Assembly: GCA_002336115.1 (NCBI GenBank)
Contig: DDEN01000057.1
Location: 115,031 to 179,030, forward strand
Direction of reading: 5' to 3'
Origin: Chitinophagaceae bacterium UBA1953
GTDB lineage: Bacteria; Bacteroidota; Bacteroidia; Chitinophagales; Chitinophagaceae
Length of the DNA stretch: 64,000 nt
Shown: in pieces, positions 1 to 9,086 of the stretch
Layout: each line of letters opens with the position of its first letter
How positions within the stretch are numbered: the first letter of the stretch is position 1
The notes under the pieces: generated by a model
Told to the model about the DNA's origin: nothing
Database searches by the model: none
What the model saw: the letters and a program-made list of their open reading frames with translations, nothing else
Position numbers and translations under genes: made by a program

Positions 1-989
1 ATGGAAACAATTTCCCTTATCTCGTTTTCGGCAATTCAGATGAAGTAAAAGTTGGCCAGTGGGTTTTGGCAATTGGTTATCCTTTATCGCTTGAAACAAC
101 TGTTACTGCAGGTATTGTAAGTGCTAAATACCGTTTCCTTGGTATTAACCAACGCAAAGCCGGTCAAAATGCAAATGTTGTTGAAAGCTTTATTCAAACA
201 GATGCCGCAGTGAACCAGGGCAACAGCGGTGGTGCATTGGTGAATACAAGAGGCGAATTAATTGGTATCAACTCTGCCATAGCATCTCCAACGGGTTCTT
301 ATGCCGGATATTCCTACGCAATTCCCGTAAACATTGTAAAGAAAGTAGTTGACGATTTGATAAAATTCGGTACAGTTCAAAGAGCATTCCTTGGTATTCG
401 TCCTGAAGCAAATGGCGATGAAGGAACCGATTCTCAAATTAAAGAAGGTGATGGTGTTGTTGTAGGCGAAGTAATGAACAATAGTGCAGCACAGGAAGCG
501 GGTATTAAGAAAGGCGATAAAATTATTAAACTTGATAACAAAGCTGTAAGTACATGGACCGAATTAACTGGCACTGTTGCAAGTTATCGGCCAGGGCAAA
601 AAGTTACCGTTACTTATGTACGAAATGGGAAAGAAAACACAGCCCAGCTTACATTAAAGAATAGTTCAGGTAATACTGATCTGGTAAAAACCTCAGTATT
701 AGATAAACTTGGAGCCGAGTTTGAAACACTCGATTCAAAGAAAGCAAAAGAATATGGCATTGATGGTGGCGTGGTGATTAAAAACTTATCGGATGGTGTT
801 ATTGCCGATCAGACAGTGATTAAAAAAGGATTCATCATCATTCGTGCTGGAGGAAAAACGATTAAGTCGGTGGATGATCTGAAAAATGTTATTGAAAATT
901 CGGGCAACAGCATTATTCTGGAAGGCATTTATCCGGGGTATGAAGGGGTTTATACTTATGCAATCAATGATTTAAGAAATGAACCATAG
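1..989 (+). CDS. HtrA/DegP-family periplasmic serine protease, 5' truncated by the window
   Basis: Periplasmic protease/chaperone that degrades misfolded envelope proteins. The reading frame is open from base 3, so the first in-frame TTG at 66 is not the start and the N-terminus lies left of the window. The catalytic serine is visible in GNSGG (about bases 219-233). The catalytic His and Asp should lie upstream and cannot be checked. Two PDZ modules follow: the first around FLGIRPE to the NGKENTAQL strand (bases 390-655), the second from about base 700 to the end, where the carboxylate loop is less standard. About 328 residues are visible, consistent with a DegP/DegQ protein of 450-500 residues. 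It converges on the GH13 gene, with a shared terminator between them. Confidence 0.9.
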   Translation, partial: GNNFPYLVFGNSDEVKVGQWVLAIGYPLSLETTVTAGIVSAKYRFLGINQRKAGQNANVVESFIQTDAAVNQGNSGGALVNTRGELIGINSAIASPTGSYAGYSYAIPVNIVKKVVDDLIKFGTVQRAFLGIRPEANGDEGTDSQIKEGDGVVVGEVMNNSAAQEAGIKKGDKIIKLDNKAVSTWTELTGTVASYRPGQKVTVTYVRNGKENTAQLTLKNSSGNTDLVKTSVLDKLGAEFETLDSKKAKEYGIDGGVVIKNLSDGVIADQTVIKKGFIIIRAGGKTIKSVDDLKNVIENSGNSIILEGIYPGYEGVYTYAINDLRNEP

Positions 990-1010
990 GCGTTAATATA
1001 AGATGATTAA

Positions 1011-1042
1011 AAAAATCCCCTGATAAAATCTAGGGGATTTTT
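1011..1042. terminator. Bidirectional intrinsic terminator
   Basis: The arms 1011-1020 (AAAAATCCCC) and 1033-1042 (GGGGATTTTT) are perfectly complementary around a 12-nt loop. A-rich and T-rich flanks lie on both sides, so the hairpin can end both the protease transcript and the convergent amylase transcript. Confidence 0.85.
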
Positions 1043-1043
1043 T

Positions 1044-2327
1044 TTATTTTGACATGATGTGATAACCCCATGGCTTAATACTAAATTCAGCCGTTGATTT
1101 ATGTTTTTCACCAGTAAATACATCCTCCATCTCTCCCCTTACCCTTAAATCATGTAACCGGAAATTGATAGGTTTATCAGAAAAATTTAAAGTAACAACC
1201 ACTGCTTTGTCTTTATTCATACGCAAAAAACAAAACAATTCATCCGGATGATCGGTTGCAATACGCCACGTAATTACATCTCTGTGTGCTGCAAGTAGCG
1301 CAGGGTTCTCTTTTCGCAATTGCAACAATTTTTTATATAAGGTATGAAGTTTTATTTCAGAGCTCCACTCAATTTCATCCTTATCAAAAAAACTCAACCG
1401 TTTATCATTTGGAAGCTCCTGCCCACTGTAAATCAGTGGTACACCATCCCACATACAACTGAAAACAGCAAGAGGTATGGCAAGATTTCCATATTTTTCA
1501 TATTCTGTTCCGTTCCAGCTATTCTCGTCATGATTAGAAGTAAAGAAAGCATGCAGGTGTTGATGCGGTTTCTTTTGCCAGTAGGCATTCAGTACCTGAT
1601 CAAGCTCAAATAGTTTCTTTCTTCCTTTACTGAATTCTTCTGAAATATGCATCCAATGCCATGTGTAACTTACGTCAAATACCCGTGCAAATGCTTCATC
1701 ATTCCACTGATCAAATTCCCCCAGCCAGAATATTTTTTTTTCACCCTCTAATGCAGTCCTTGCTTCAAACCAGAAATCAACGGGCACAAGCATTGCCATA
1801 TCGCAACGGAAGCCATCAATATTACAATCTGTAATCCAGAATTTCATTGCTTCAATCATTGCTTTTCGCAATGCCGGGTTGTAAAAATTCAGATGAATGA
1901 CATCTTCCCAGCTTTCTACAGGAGGTTTAAATTTTCCATTACTATCCTGTGTATAATATTCGGGATGTGAAATAGTCCATTCGTGATCCCATCCTGTATG
2001 ATTGGCCACCCAGTCAATAATTACTTTCATTCCAAGTTCATGTATTTGCTGAACGAGTGTTTTAAAATCGTCAATTGTTCCAAACTCAGGGTTTGTTTTT
2101 ACATAACTTGAACAGGCATAATAACTGCCTAACGATCCCTTCCTGTTTTTTTGTGAAATTGGAGTTACAGGCATAAACCAGATTATTTCAACTCCCATAT
2201 CCTTTAAACGTGGCAGATGCTTTGAGAATGCTTCAAAAGTTCCTTCGGCTGTATATTGCCGTAAATTAACTTCATAAATATTGGTTGAGTGAGCCCAGTC
2301 AGCAGGTGCAAAATCAGTTATTGACAT
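1044..2327 (-). CDS. Alpha-amylase family glycoside hydrolase (GH13)
   Basis: A 427-residue GH13 enzyme acting on alpha-glucans or maltooligosaccharides; the exact specificity cannot be read by eye. The four conserved GH13 regions are in order: DWVANH (near residue 103), GFRCD with the nucleophile Asp (near 176), WLGEF with the acid/base Glu (near 204) and SNHDEN with the stabilising Asp (near 268). A short C-terminal beta domain follows from about residue 350. There is no signal peptide, so it is probably cytoplasmic, unlike Sus-type surface amylases. It is transcribed divergently from ispH across 106 bp and stands alone as an operon. A trehalose- or maltose-modifying activity is an alternative. 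Confidence 0.88.
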   Translation of the reverse strand: MSITDFAPADWAHSTNIYEVNLRQYTAEGTFEAFSKHLPRLKDMGVEIIWFMPVTPISQKNRKGSLGSYYACSSYVKTNPEFGTIDDFKTLVQQIHELGMKVIIDWVANHTGWDHEWTISHPEYYTQDSNGKFKPPVESWEDVIHLNFYNPALRKAMIEAMKFWITDCNIDGFRCDMAMLVPVDFWFEARTALEGEKKIFWLGEFDQWNDEAFARVFDVSYTWHWMHISEEFSKGRKKLFELDQVLNAYWQKKPHQHLHAFFTSNHDENSWNGTEYEKYGNLAIPLAVFSCMWDGVPLIYSGQELPNDKRLSFFDKDEIEWSSEIKLHTLYKKLLQLRKENPALLAAHRDVITWRIATDHPDELFCFLRMNKDKAVVVTLNFSDKPINFRLHDLRVRGEMEDVFTGEKHKSTAEFSIKPWGYHIMSK

Positions 2328-2408
2328 ATCGGTTTAAATTGAAGCTCAATGATACGAACCAAAAAGCAATTGTACCACGAATTTTAAAAACATCCTCTCT
2401 CAACCATG

Positions 2409-2416
2409 TACCTTTG
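2409..2416 (+). promoter_or_regulatory. Bacteroidota -7 box of ispH
   Basis: TACCTTTG matches the TAnnTTTG consensus exactly and ends 17 nt before the ispH ATG, which implies a leader of about 10-14 nt. The expected -33 TTTG is represented only by a T-run near 2382-2385. Confidence 0.55.
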
Positions 2417-2433
2417 CATTTGTTATAATTTTT

Positions 2434-3660
2434 ATGAAGAAATTTCAAGTCCCGAATATTTACCGCAGTTCACTCATAACTGCCATTAAGAACAAAAGGA
2501 AGCAAGACGACAAACTGAAAAAGGATTTCTCTCCAACTATGATTGATCTTGGACCTGTTCAGTTTTACATTGCCCGTCACTTTGGCTTTTGTTACGGAGT
2601 TGAAAATGCAATTGAAATTGCATTCAGAACGATAGAAGAAAAACAGGGAAAACGGATTTTTCTTTTAAGTGAAATGATTCACAATCCACAGGTTAATACA
2701 ACTCTGAAGGAAAGAGGCGTTTTATTTTTACAGGATACTTATGGCAAACAGGTTATTCCTTTTGATGAAATTACAGGTGATGACGTTGTAATTATTCCAG
2801 CTTTTGGCACTACACTTGAAATTGAACAAATGCTGAAGCAAAAAGGAATAAAAACAGAAAAGTATAACACAACCTGTCCATTTGTTGAAAAAGTATGGAA
2901 CAGAAGTGAGCAGATAGCATCAAACGGATATTCCATTGTTATACATGGTAAACCAAAGCACGAAGAAACAAGAGCTACTTTTTCTCATGCCAGTTCAACA
3001 ACTCCAACTGTAATTGTGAACAATATGGCTGATACTATTGAATTGGGCAAATACATTACAGGAGAAAAAGCAGCAGCTATGTTCTATGATGAATTTAAGG
3101 GAATGTATTCAAAAGGATTTGATATAGAAAAAGACTTACAAAGATTTGGAGTAGTGAACCAAACCACGCAACTGGCAACAGACACGCAGGCTATTGCTGA
3201 ATATCTGAAAAGCTTAGTTATGCAGCATTATAAGCTCAACAATGAAACAATAGGCGAACGATTTGCAGATACAAAAGACACTCTTTGCTACGCTACTAAC
3301 GATAACCAGACCGCAGTTTCTGCTATGCTTGAAACAAAAGCAGACTTTGCTGTAATTGTTGGCGGATATAATAGTTCAAACACCACACATCTTGTTGAAC
3401 TTTGTGAGGAAAAGATGCCGGTTTATTTTATTAACAATGAAGAAAACATTCTTTCCGAAAAAGAAATTGTGCATTTCAATATTCATGACAAGCAGGAGCA
3501 TCTTACTAAAGATTTCATACCTGCATCAATCCCGGTTAAAATTCTTATAAGCAGCGGAGCATCCTGCCCTGATTCTTTAGTAGAATCTGTGATACGGAAA
3601 TTCAGTTCATTATTTACTATTGATAAGACGCTTGATGAGATAGAAAAACATTTTTTTTAA
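2434..3660 (+). CDS. ispH: 4-hydroxy-3-methylbut-2-enyl diphosphate reductase (long form)
   Basis: Last step of the non-mevalonate (MEP) isoprenoid pathway: reductive dehydration of HMBPP to IPP and DMAPP by a [4Fe-4S] enzyme. The three cluster cysteines are in HFGFCYGVE (C53), TTCPFVEKVW (C148) and GASCPDS (C378). Substrate-binding motifs IHNPQVN, IHGKPKHEE and GGYNSSNT are also present. At 408 residues it is of the longer type seen in Bacteroidota and cyanobacteria, rather than the roughly 310-residue E. coli form. The start at 2434 is supported by the promoter just upstream. It appears monocistronic. Confidence 0.95.
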   Translation: MKKFQVPNIYRSSLITAIKNKRKQDDKLKKDFSPTMIDLGPVQFYIARHFGFCYGVENAIEIAFRTIEEKQGKRIFLLSEMIHNPQVNTTLKERGVLFLQDTYGKQVIPFDEITGDDVVIIPAFGTTLEIEQMLKQKGIKTEKYNTTCPFVEKVWNRSEQIASNGYSIVIHGKPKHEETRATFSHASSTTPTVIVNNMADTIELGKYITGEKAAAMFYDEFKGMYSKGFDIEKDLQRFGVVNQTTQLATDTQAIAEYLKSLVMQHYKLNNETIGERFADTKDTLCYATNDNQTAVSAMLETKADFAVIVGGYNSSNTTHLVELCEEKMPVYFINNEENILSEKEIVHFNIHDKQEHLTKDFIPASIPVKILISSGASCPDSLVESVIRKFSSLFTIDKTLDEIEKHFF

Positions 3661-3796
3661 AAGGCTGAGCTTATTAAGATGATCGTGATAACACAAATCC
3701 GATTCATTAAGAACATTATTAATCCTAATTCCAAGAATAATTATGATTACATAAGCTTTAGCTACTGTTTTGAAATAATGTCACTTAAAACTAAGA

Positions 3797-3813
3797 GCCC
3801 CTGTAATAGGGGC
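3797..3813 (+). terminator. Weak terminator-like hairpin after ispH
   Basis: A five-pair GCCCC/GGGGC stem with a 7-nt loop is followed by the T-rich stretch CCTTCTTTGGTTTT. It lies 137 nt past the ispH stop. The stem is short, so the call is tentative. Confidence 0.4.
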
Positions 3814-4148
3814 CCTTCTTTGGTTTTATCTGGTTTTTCCTTACAAAGTATGTAAAAATTCGTTAGTTATTTTTTAAAATATTATATAGGAATTTAGTAT
3901 AATTTTTTTGCATTTTAAAAATTAATTCAGTTTCTTACCACTAAAACATAAACATTATTAAAAAAGTAGAACCTATTTCCCTCACAAAAAATCTAATAAA
4001 ATTTCTAAGCAAAAGGGAACGAACCTGTAAGACAGGAAAACATCAATCTCACTTCAGTTTTTAGAGGGGGATGACTAACAATATTAAAAATAAATCACAA
4101 ATATTAAAAAAGCAATTTTTTTGCAATTTGTTTAAAGCCTTTTATATA

Positions 4149-4180
4149 ATATACGGAGCTTTTTATAAAGCTCCGTATAT
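4149..4180. terminator. Perfect 14-bp hairpin after the T9SS cargo gene
   Basis: The arm 4149-4162 pairs perfectly with 4167-4180 around the loop TTAT. It lies 27 nt past the stop of the minus-strand gene, where a terminator is expected. The T-tract after it on the minus strand is poor, so it could also act as a 3' stabilising structure. Confidence 0.65.
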
Positions 4181-4206
4181 TTACTGTCTAATAATAACAA
4201 ACTTAT

Positions 4207-5340
4207 TTATTGAACAGCTAATCTTTCAGTGATTGTTTCTCCTGTTGAATTAACCTTTACACGAATGAAATACATTCCAGCCTTAAGGTTTGATAATTGC
4301 AGGCTGCTTGTATTAAGATTACTGAAACGTTGAACACTTTTACCAGTTACATCATCAACCGAAACATCTACACTTCCAATACCTGAAGGAATTGCAACGT
4401 TAGTTGTGCCACGGCTTGGGTTAGGATAAACCATTAAGGTGAGTGTTCCATTTCCTATTCTGATTGATCTTATTTCGCTGTAAACTGAATGACCATCAAA
4501 GTCAACCTGGCGAATGCGGTAATAAACTGGTCCGTTAGGAAGAGAAGCTGCATCTTCAAAAGTATAAGAATAAGCAGCACCATTTCCACCTGGAGCTTTT
4601 GAATCTACAAATCCAATTTTCTGATATTGACCATTACCAATTTTACGTTCAACATCAAAGCCATCATTATTCAACTCAAGAATTGTAGCCCAGTTAAGAA
4701 CAACTTTACCACTTTTTTGAGCGGCATCAAATGATGTCAATGTTACGGGAAGTGTACCATTTGTTCCTGGCACTAAAAACTTATCAATAATATATTTAGT
4801 TCCATTTTGATTACAAGTGCCTGCAACACTGAAATCATATAATACACGGTATCGAGTGCCATTAGCAAATGACGGTGTAAGATTAAGAACATTTACAGCA
4901 TTACCAGCTACCAACTGCACCTGACTTGTATATAAGATTAATGCGGGATTAGATGGTACAGTAGCTGTTGTTACTGAAGGGTCAACTAAATAAACAGTAA
5001 CATAAGTAGCACAAGGCAACGCTTTCATTGAACTACATTTCAAATTTGCATCAAAAATATAAATCGTAAATCCAACATCAATTTTCCCGGCATTATAAGT
5101 AGAACTGTAAGTGTTAATTGAAGTCAATATTCTTGCAGGATTGTTACCACCAACACCAGGCGTTTCAAGACCATAGTCTGCTGAACAAGAATTGTCTGGG
5201 TTATTGTAAGGACTAACTTGCATTCCTGTAGCCAAATCCCAACCAGTAGGCAAAATACCAAGATTAAATTCTTCATACTGCTGGGCATCAGCAGATAAAT
5301 AAATAACAAATGCAAAAGCAAAGAGTAAAAACTTTTTCAT
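4207..5340 (-). CDS. Secreted protein with T9SS type A C-terminal sorting domain
   Basis: A 377-residue exported protein. A cleavable signal peptide (MKKFLLFAFAFVIYLSADAQ) is at the N-terminus. Residues 20-195 are an unrecognised beta-rich domain. The linker beginning LPVTLTSFDA followed by NWAT and NNDGFDVERK is the fibronectin-like module common ahead of Bacteroidota sorting domains. The last 75 residues (VYPNPSRG, VDDVTGK, LKAGMYFIRV) form the Por-secretion C-terminal sorting domain (TIGR04183 type). The protein is therefore inferred to cross the outer membrane through T9SS and be surface-anchored or released. Its role is unknown. It is monocistronic, with a long upstream gap. Confidence 0.85.
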   Translation of the reverse strand: MKKFLLFAFAFVIYLSADAQQYEEFNLGILPTGWDLATGMQVSPYNNPDNSCSADYGLETPGVGGNNPARILTSINTYSSTYNAGKIDVGFTIYIFDANLKCSSMKALPCATYVTVYLVDPSVTTATVPSNPALILYTSQVQLVAGNAVNVLNLTPSFANGTRYRVLYDFSVAGTCNQNGTKYIIDKFLVPGTNGTLPVTLTSFDAAQKSGKVVLNWATILELNNDGFDVERKIGNGQYQKIGFVDSKAPGGNGAAYSYTFEDAASLPNGPVYYRIRQVDFDGHSVYSEIRSIRIGNGTLTLMVYPNPSRGTTNVAIPSGIGSVDVSVDDVTGKSVQRFSNLNTSSLQLSNLKAGMYFIRVKVNSTGETITERLAVQ

Positions 5341-5698
5341 AAAAAAGGTTTAGAGGTTACAAAAAATAATACGGCGATTCAAAGGACCTTTTGAAAAAGT
5401 TGATCAATTGGGATATAGTGATTACTGATTCAGTTACCTGAATTAGCTGATCACAGGAAGATGGACAGTATTAACCAGAAAAAATTAAGCTAAGTCTTTA
5501 AGGATTGTATTGGAAGAATAGGAATAAAGGACTAAGGGGGGGGGTTTACGGATAATAAGGATGATGTAGCGAAGATATAAGGTGTATTTATATTTTCAAA
5601 ATAAAATCTCCGTATTTTACATATTTAATTTTTCTTAATCAATCGAGCAACTTTCTCACTCGCATTTAATTTACTCGCAAAAAAAATTGACTTTTTTC
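5341..5698. other. 358-bp gap with G9 tract and inverted repeats
   Basis: It lies downstream of cmk and upstream of the T9SS cargo gene, both on the minus strand. It contains a run of nine G (5536-5544), an inverted repeat ATTCAG-TTAC-CTGAAT (5428-5443) and two TGATCA palindromes (5401-5406 and 5448-5453). No coding region is supported. The promoter of the cargo gene should lie here, but I see no exact TAnnTTTG box. Confidence 0.5.
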
Positions 5699-6382
5699 CT
5701 AAGCACTTTCAACCGTTTGTTCAACAAATTGCAAAGCCACTTTTAATTGTTCGTCCGGTGTCAGGTTCGTATTATCAATCGTGATTGCATCATCCGCTTT
5801 TTTAAGAGGGCTTATTTCTCTGTGAGAATCGATATAATCCCTGGTTGCCAGATTTTCTCTTACTTCGTCAATTGTTACAGAAGGATTCTTAACCTGCATT
5901 TCTTTAAATCTTCGTTCTGCACGCACTTCATTGTCTGCATCCATAAAAATTTTCAATTCAGCATCTGGAAAAACTGTTGTACCAATATCACGCCCGTCCA
6001 TTACAATTCCTTTTTCCACGCCCATCTTCTGCTGTTCTTTTACTGCATATTCCCGAACAGATTTTATGGTTGATACATCGCTTACCTTTTGTGCTACAGA
6101 TAGTTCCCTTATATATGACTCAACATTCTCATCGTTCAGATAGATTTCTGATTGACCTGTTTGAATATTGTTTTTGAATGACAATTTAATATTCTGCAAC
6201 GCTTCCAAAACTTTTTCCTCATCTGTCCAGTTAATATTATTTCGCAAAAAAAACAAAGTGATTGCCCGGTACATTGCACCACTGTCGATATAAGTATAAC
6301 CTAATTCTTTTGCTAATTGTTTTGCAAGTGTACTTTTTCCACAGCTTGACCATCCATCAATAGCAATAATAATTTTTTTCAT
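5699..6382 (-). CDS. cmk: Cytidylate kinase
   Basis: Phosphorylates CMP and dCMP with ATP in pyrimidine nucleotide salvage. The P-loop IDGWSSCGKSTLAK is at the N-terminus, followed by YIDSGAMYRA, the MDGRDIGT motif that binds the CMP base, and the R-containing lid DADNEVRAERR. I chose the ATG at 6382 (MKKIIIAIDGW) rather than the longer frame opening at 6403, because family members begin just ahead of the P-loop. The resulting 227 residues match the family. The clpC terminator lies 30 nt upstream, so it has its own promoter or depends on readthrough. Confidence 0.94.
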   Translation of the reverse strand: MKKIIIAIDGWSSCGKSTLAKQLAKELGYTYIDSGAMYRAITLFFLRNNINWTDEEKVLEALQNIKLSFKNNIQTGQSEIYLNDENVESYIRELSVAQKVSDVSTIKSVREYAVKEQQKMGVEKGIVMDGRDIGTTVFPDAELKIFMDADNEVRAERRFKEMQVKNPSVTIDEVRENLATRDYIDSHREISPLKKADDAITIDNTNLTPDEQLKVALQFVEQTVESA

Positions 6383-6412
6383 TTTACAGAGATGAGGATG
6401 CAAAAAAACAAA

Positions 6413-6442
6413 AAAGAGGCCGTTAAAAAAAACGGCCTCTTT
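6413..6442 (-). terminator. Strong intrinsic terminator of clpC
   Basis: The 12-bp perfect stem 6413-6424/6431-6442 contains GAGGCCGTT. On the minus strand it is followed by a T-rich tract (complement of 6401-6412), 13 nt after the clpC stop. Confidence 0.9.
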
Positions 6443-6454
6443 GAAAACTTAAAA

Positions 6455-9001
6455 CTAAGCTTCTGATGACTTAGCTGATTTTTTAGATTTTTCTTTGAAA
6501 GAGAATTTTATTTGCTGATTTTCTTTATCCAGATCTGCAATCAGTATATCTCCTTCTTTAATTGTCATACTGAGAATTTCTTCTGCCAAAGGGTCTTCAA
6601 GATACTTTTGTATTGCCCTGTGTAAAGGCCTTGCTCCAAACTGCACATCATAACCTTTATCAGAAATGAATTCTTTCGCTTCAGGAGTTAATTCAAGACT
6701 AAATCCCAGATTACTCAAACGGGCACTTACCCCTTTCATTAAAATATCAATGATTCTAAAGATATTTTCTTTAGTAAGAGAGTTAAAGATCATTACATCA
6801 TCAATCCTGTTCAGAAATTCAGGAGAGAATGTTTTCTTCAATGCCTTTTCTATTACCGCTTTACTATTATCCTCTGCATTCTGAATACGGGTTGCAGTGG
6901 CAAAACCAACGCCTTCACCAAAATCCTTCAACTGCCGAACACCAATATTGGAAGTCATGATGATTAGTGTATTCTTGAAATCAACTTTTCTTCCTAAACC
7001 ATCTGTTAGCTGCCCATCATCAAGAACCTGAAGGAGAATATTGTAAATATCCGGATGCGCTTTTTCAATTTCATCAAGCAATACAACCGAATAAGGTTTA
7101 CGACGAACACGTTCTGTTAACTGGCCACCTTCTTCGTAACCAACATATCCGGGAGGTGCGCCAATTAAACGGCTGACGGTGAATTTCTCCATGTATTCAC
7201 TCATATCAATACGAATGAGAGCATCCTCACTGTCAAACATATACCGGGCTAATGCTCGAGCCAGCTCAGTTTTACCAACACCGGTAGGCCCAAGGAAAAT
7301 AAAAGTTCCAATTGGTTTTTTGGGATCTTTCAACCCCACCCTGTTTCTTTGGATTGCTTTTACAACTTTGCCGATTGCTTCATCCTGACCAATTACAGCA
7401 CCCTGCAAATCCTCTGCCATGCGGCGGAGTTTTTCTGTTTCAGCCTGAACCATCCGTTTCACCGGAATCCCTGTCATCATACTTACTACTTCAGCAATGG
7501 CTTCTTCATCAATTGGATAACGCTTGTGTTTGCTTTCTTCTTCCCACTTTGTTTTAGCTTTATCCAGTTCTTCACCCAGCTTTTTTTCAGTATCACGAAG
7601 CGATGCTGCTTCTTCAAAACGCTGGCTCTTTACAACTTTATTTTTTTCCTGTTTTATTTCTTCAATCTTTTTCTCCAGCTCAAGAATTTCCTGGGGAACG
7701 TTGATATTTTTCAGGTGAACTCTTGCCCCTACTTCATCAAGAACATCAATAGCCTTGTCTGGAAGCAGCCGATCAGTCATATACCTGTCACTGAGTTTAA
7801 CACAAGCTACAATAGCTTCGTCATCATAAGCCACATTGTGAAACTCTTCATATTTAGGCTTGATGTTATGCAGAATCTGAATAGTTTCATCAATGCTTGG
7901 CGGATCAACAATTACTTTTTGGAAACGACGGTCCAAAGCCCCATCTTTCTCAATATACATCCTGTATTCGTCGAGAGTTGATGCACCAATACACTGTAGC
8001 TCACCTCTTGATAAAGCCGGTTTGAAAATGTTAGAAGCGTCAAGCGAACCACTTGCTCCCCCAGCGCCAACAATGGTATGAATTTCATCAATAAACAAAA
8101 TTACATCCCTGTTTTTCTCCAGTTCATTCATAATAGCTTTCATTCGCTCTTCAAACTGGCCACGGTATTTAGTGCCTGCAACCAATGCTGCGAGATCGAG
8201 CGAGACTACTCTTTTTTCATACAAAACACGGGAAACCTTACGCTGAACAATACGCAGTGCGAGCCCTTCAACAATTGCAGTTTTTCCAACACCTGGTTCG
8301 CCAATCAAAATAGGGTTATTCTTTTTGCGTCGGGAAAGAATTTGTGAAACACGCTCAATTTCTTCTTCCCTGCCAACAATCGGATCAAGAGATCCCAGTT
8401 CTGCCATTCTTGTGATATCTCTGCCAAAATTGTCGAGTACAGGTGTTTTACTTTTTGCACCCGGTTGTTGCTTCGAGCGGGACTGAGCGTACTTCGATTT
8501 TTCATCGTCAAATTCTTCTTCGCCTCCCGGATCGTCGTATTCTGCCCTTGGATTAGGGTCACTTGATTTTACCATACCTAATTCATTTCTGAAGATGTCG
8601 TAATCAATTTCAAACTGGTTTAAAATCTGTGTGGCAATATTCTCCCTGTTCTTTAAGATAGAAAGCATTAGATGCTCAGTTTCAACCTGAGGACTCTTTA
8701 AAGCTTTAGCTTCAAGAACCGTTACCCGTATTACCTTTTCTGCCTGCTTTGTAAGTGGCAAACTATTAATATTGGCAATATTCTTACCTGTTTTATCTTT
8801 AACCGCCAACTCAATTTCTTTACGCAATTCGTATAAATCGACGTTAAGGTTTTTAAGTATTTTAACGGCAGTATTCTCACCTTCTCTTATCATACCTAAA
8901 ACAAGGTGCTCAGTGCCAATGAAATCATTACCAAGTCTCAAAGCCTCTTCTCTGCTAAAAGAAATGATTTCCTTTACTTGTGTTGAAAAATTATGATCCA
9001 T
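6455..9001 (-). CDS. clpC: ATP-dependent Clp protease ATP-binding subunit ClpC
   Basis: AAA+ unfoldase that feeds substrates to ClpP. Domains in order: two N-terminal Clp repeats (residues 1-145), an acidic low-complexity linker (about 150-185), AAA module 1 with Walker A GEPGVGKT (near 236) and Walker B VILFIDEIH, a UVR/middle coiled-coil domain (about 440-475, KSQRFEEAASLRD), AAA module 2 with Walker A GPTGVGKTEL (near 573), and the ClpB D2-small domain. The UVR motif separates ClpC from ClpA and ClpB. Its 848 residues are normal. It is divergent from the STAS gene across 85 bp. I see no CtsR operator, as expected outside Firmicutes. Confidence 0.96.
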   Translation of the reverse strand: MDHNFSTQVKEIISFSREEALRLGNDFIGTEHLVLGMIREGENTAVKILKNLNVDLYELRKEIELAVKDKTGKNIANINSLPLTKQAEKVIRVTVLEAKALKSPQVETEHLMLSILKNRENIATQILNQFEIDYDIFRNELGMVKSSDPNPRAEYDDPGGEEEFDDEKSKYAQSRSKQQPGAKSKTPVLDNFGRDITRMAELGSLDPIVGREEEIERVSQILSRRKKNNPILIGEPGVGKTAIVEGLALRIVQRKVSRVLYEKRVVSLDLAALVAGTKYRGQFEERMKAIMNELEKNRDVILFIDEIHTIVGAGGASGSLDASNIFKPALSRGELQCIGASTLDEYRMYIEKDGALDRRFQKVIVDPPSIDETIQILHNIKPKYEEFHNVAYDDEAIVACVKLSDRYMTDRLLPDKAIDVLDEVGARVHLKNINVPQEILELEKKIEEIKQEKNKVVKSQRFEEAASLRDTEKKLGEELDKAKTKWEEESKHKRYPIDEEAIAEVVSMMTGIPVKRMVQAETEKLRRMAEDLQGAVIGQDEAIGKVVKAIQRNRVGLKDPKKPIGTFIFLGPTGVGKTELARALARYMFDSEDALIRIDMSEYMEKFTVSRLIGAPPGYVGYEEGGQLTERVRRKPYSVVLLDEIEKAHPDIYNILLQVLDDGQLTDGLGRKVDFKNTLIIMTSNIGVRQLKDFGEGVGFATATRIQNAEDNSKAVIEKALKKTFSPEFLNRIDDVMIFNSLTKENIFRIIDILMKGVSARLSNLGFSLELTPEAKEFISDKGYDVQFGARPLHRAIQKYLEDPLAEEILSMTIKEGDILIADLDKENQQIKFSFKEKSKKSAKSSEA

Positions 9002-9035
9002 ATTTTGGATATTCGGTTTTTACAATTATAACGAA

Positions 9036-9043
9036 TAAATTTG
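9036..9043 (+). promoter_or_regulatory. Bacteroidota -7 box upstream of the STAS gene
   Basis: TAAATTTG matches the TAnnTTTG consensus and lies 43 nt before the ATG at 9087, in the divergent clpC/STAS interval. No TTTG is found at the ideal spacing. Confidence 0.4.
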
Positions 9044-9086
9044 ACTGTATTCTCCTTTAAATTACACACTATCTGTTAATAAAGCT

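Larger units (their letters stand above)
3661..4206. other. AT-rich 546-bp intergenic gap between convergent genes
   Basis: I see no credible reading frame or tRNA here. The gap holds two hairpins, listed separately as terminators, and otherwise AT-rich sequence. A short hairpin (CCTG-TAAGA-CAGG, near 4024-4036) lies in its least AT-rich part. A small RNA cannot be excluded. Confidence 0.5.

Noticed and set aside
3661..4206. Possible tRNA or small RNA gene in the 546-bp gap
   Set aside because: I could find no cloverleaf or TTC loop pattern. Only AT-rich sequence and terminator hairpins are visible.
7349..7981. 210-residue plus-strand open frame inside clpC
   Set aside because: Antisense to the well-conserved AAA modules of clpC. 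Phe- and Cys-rich composition is typical of a shadow frame.
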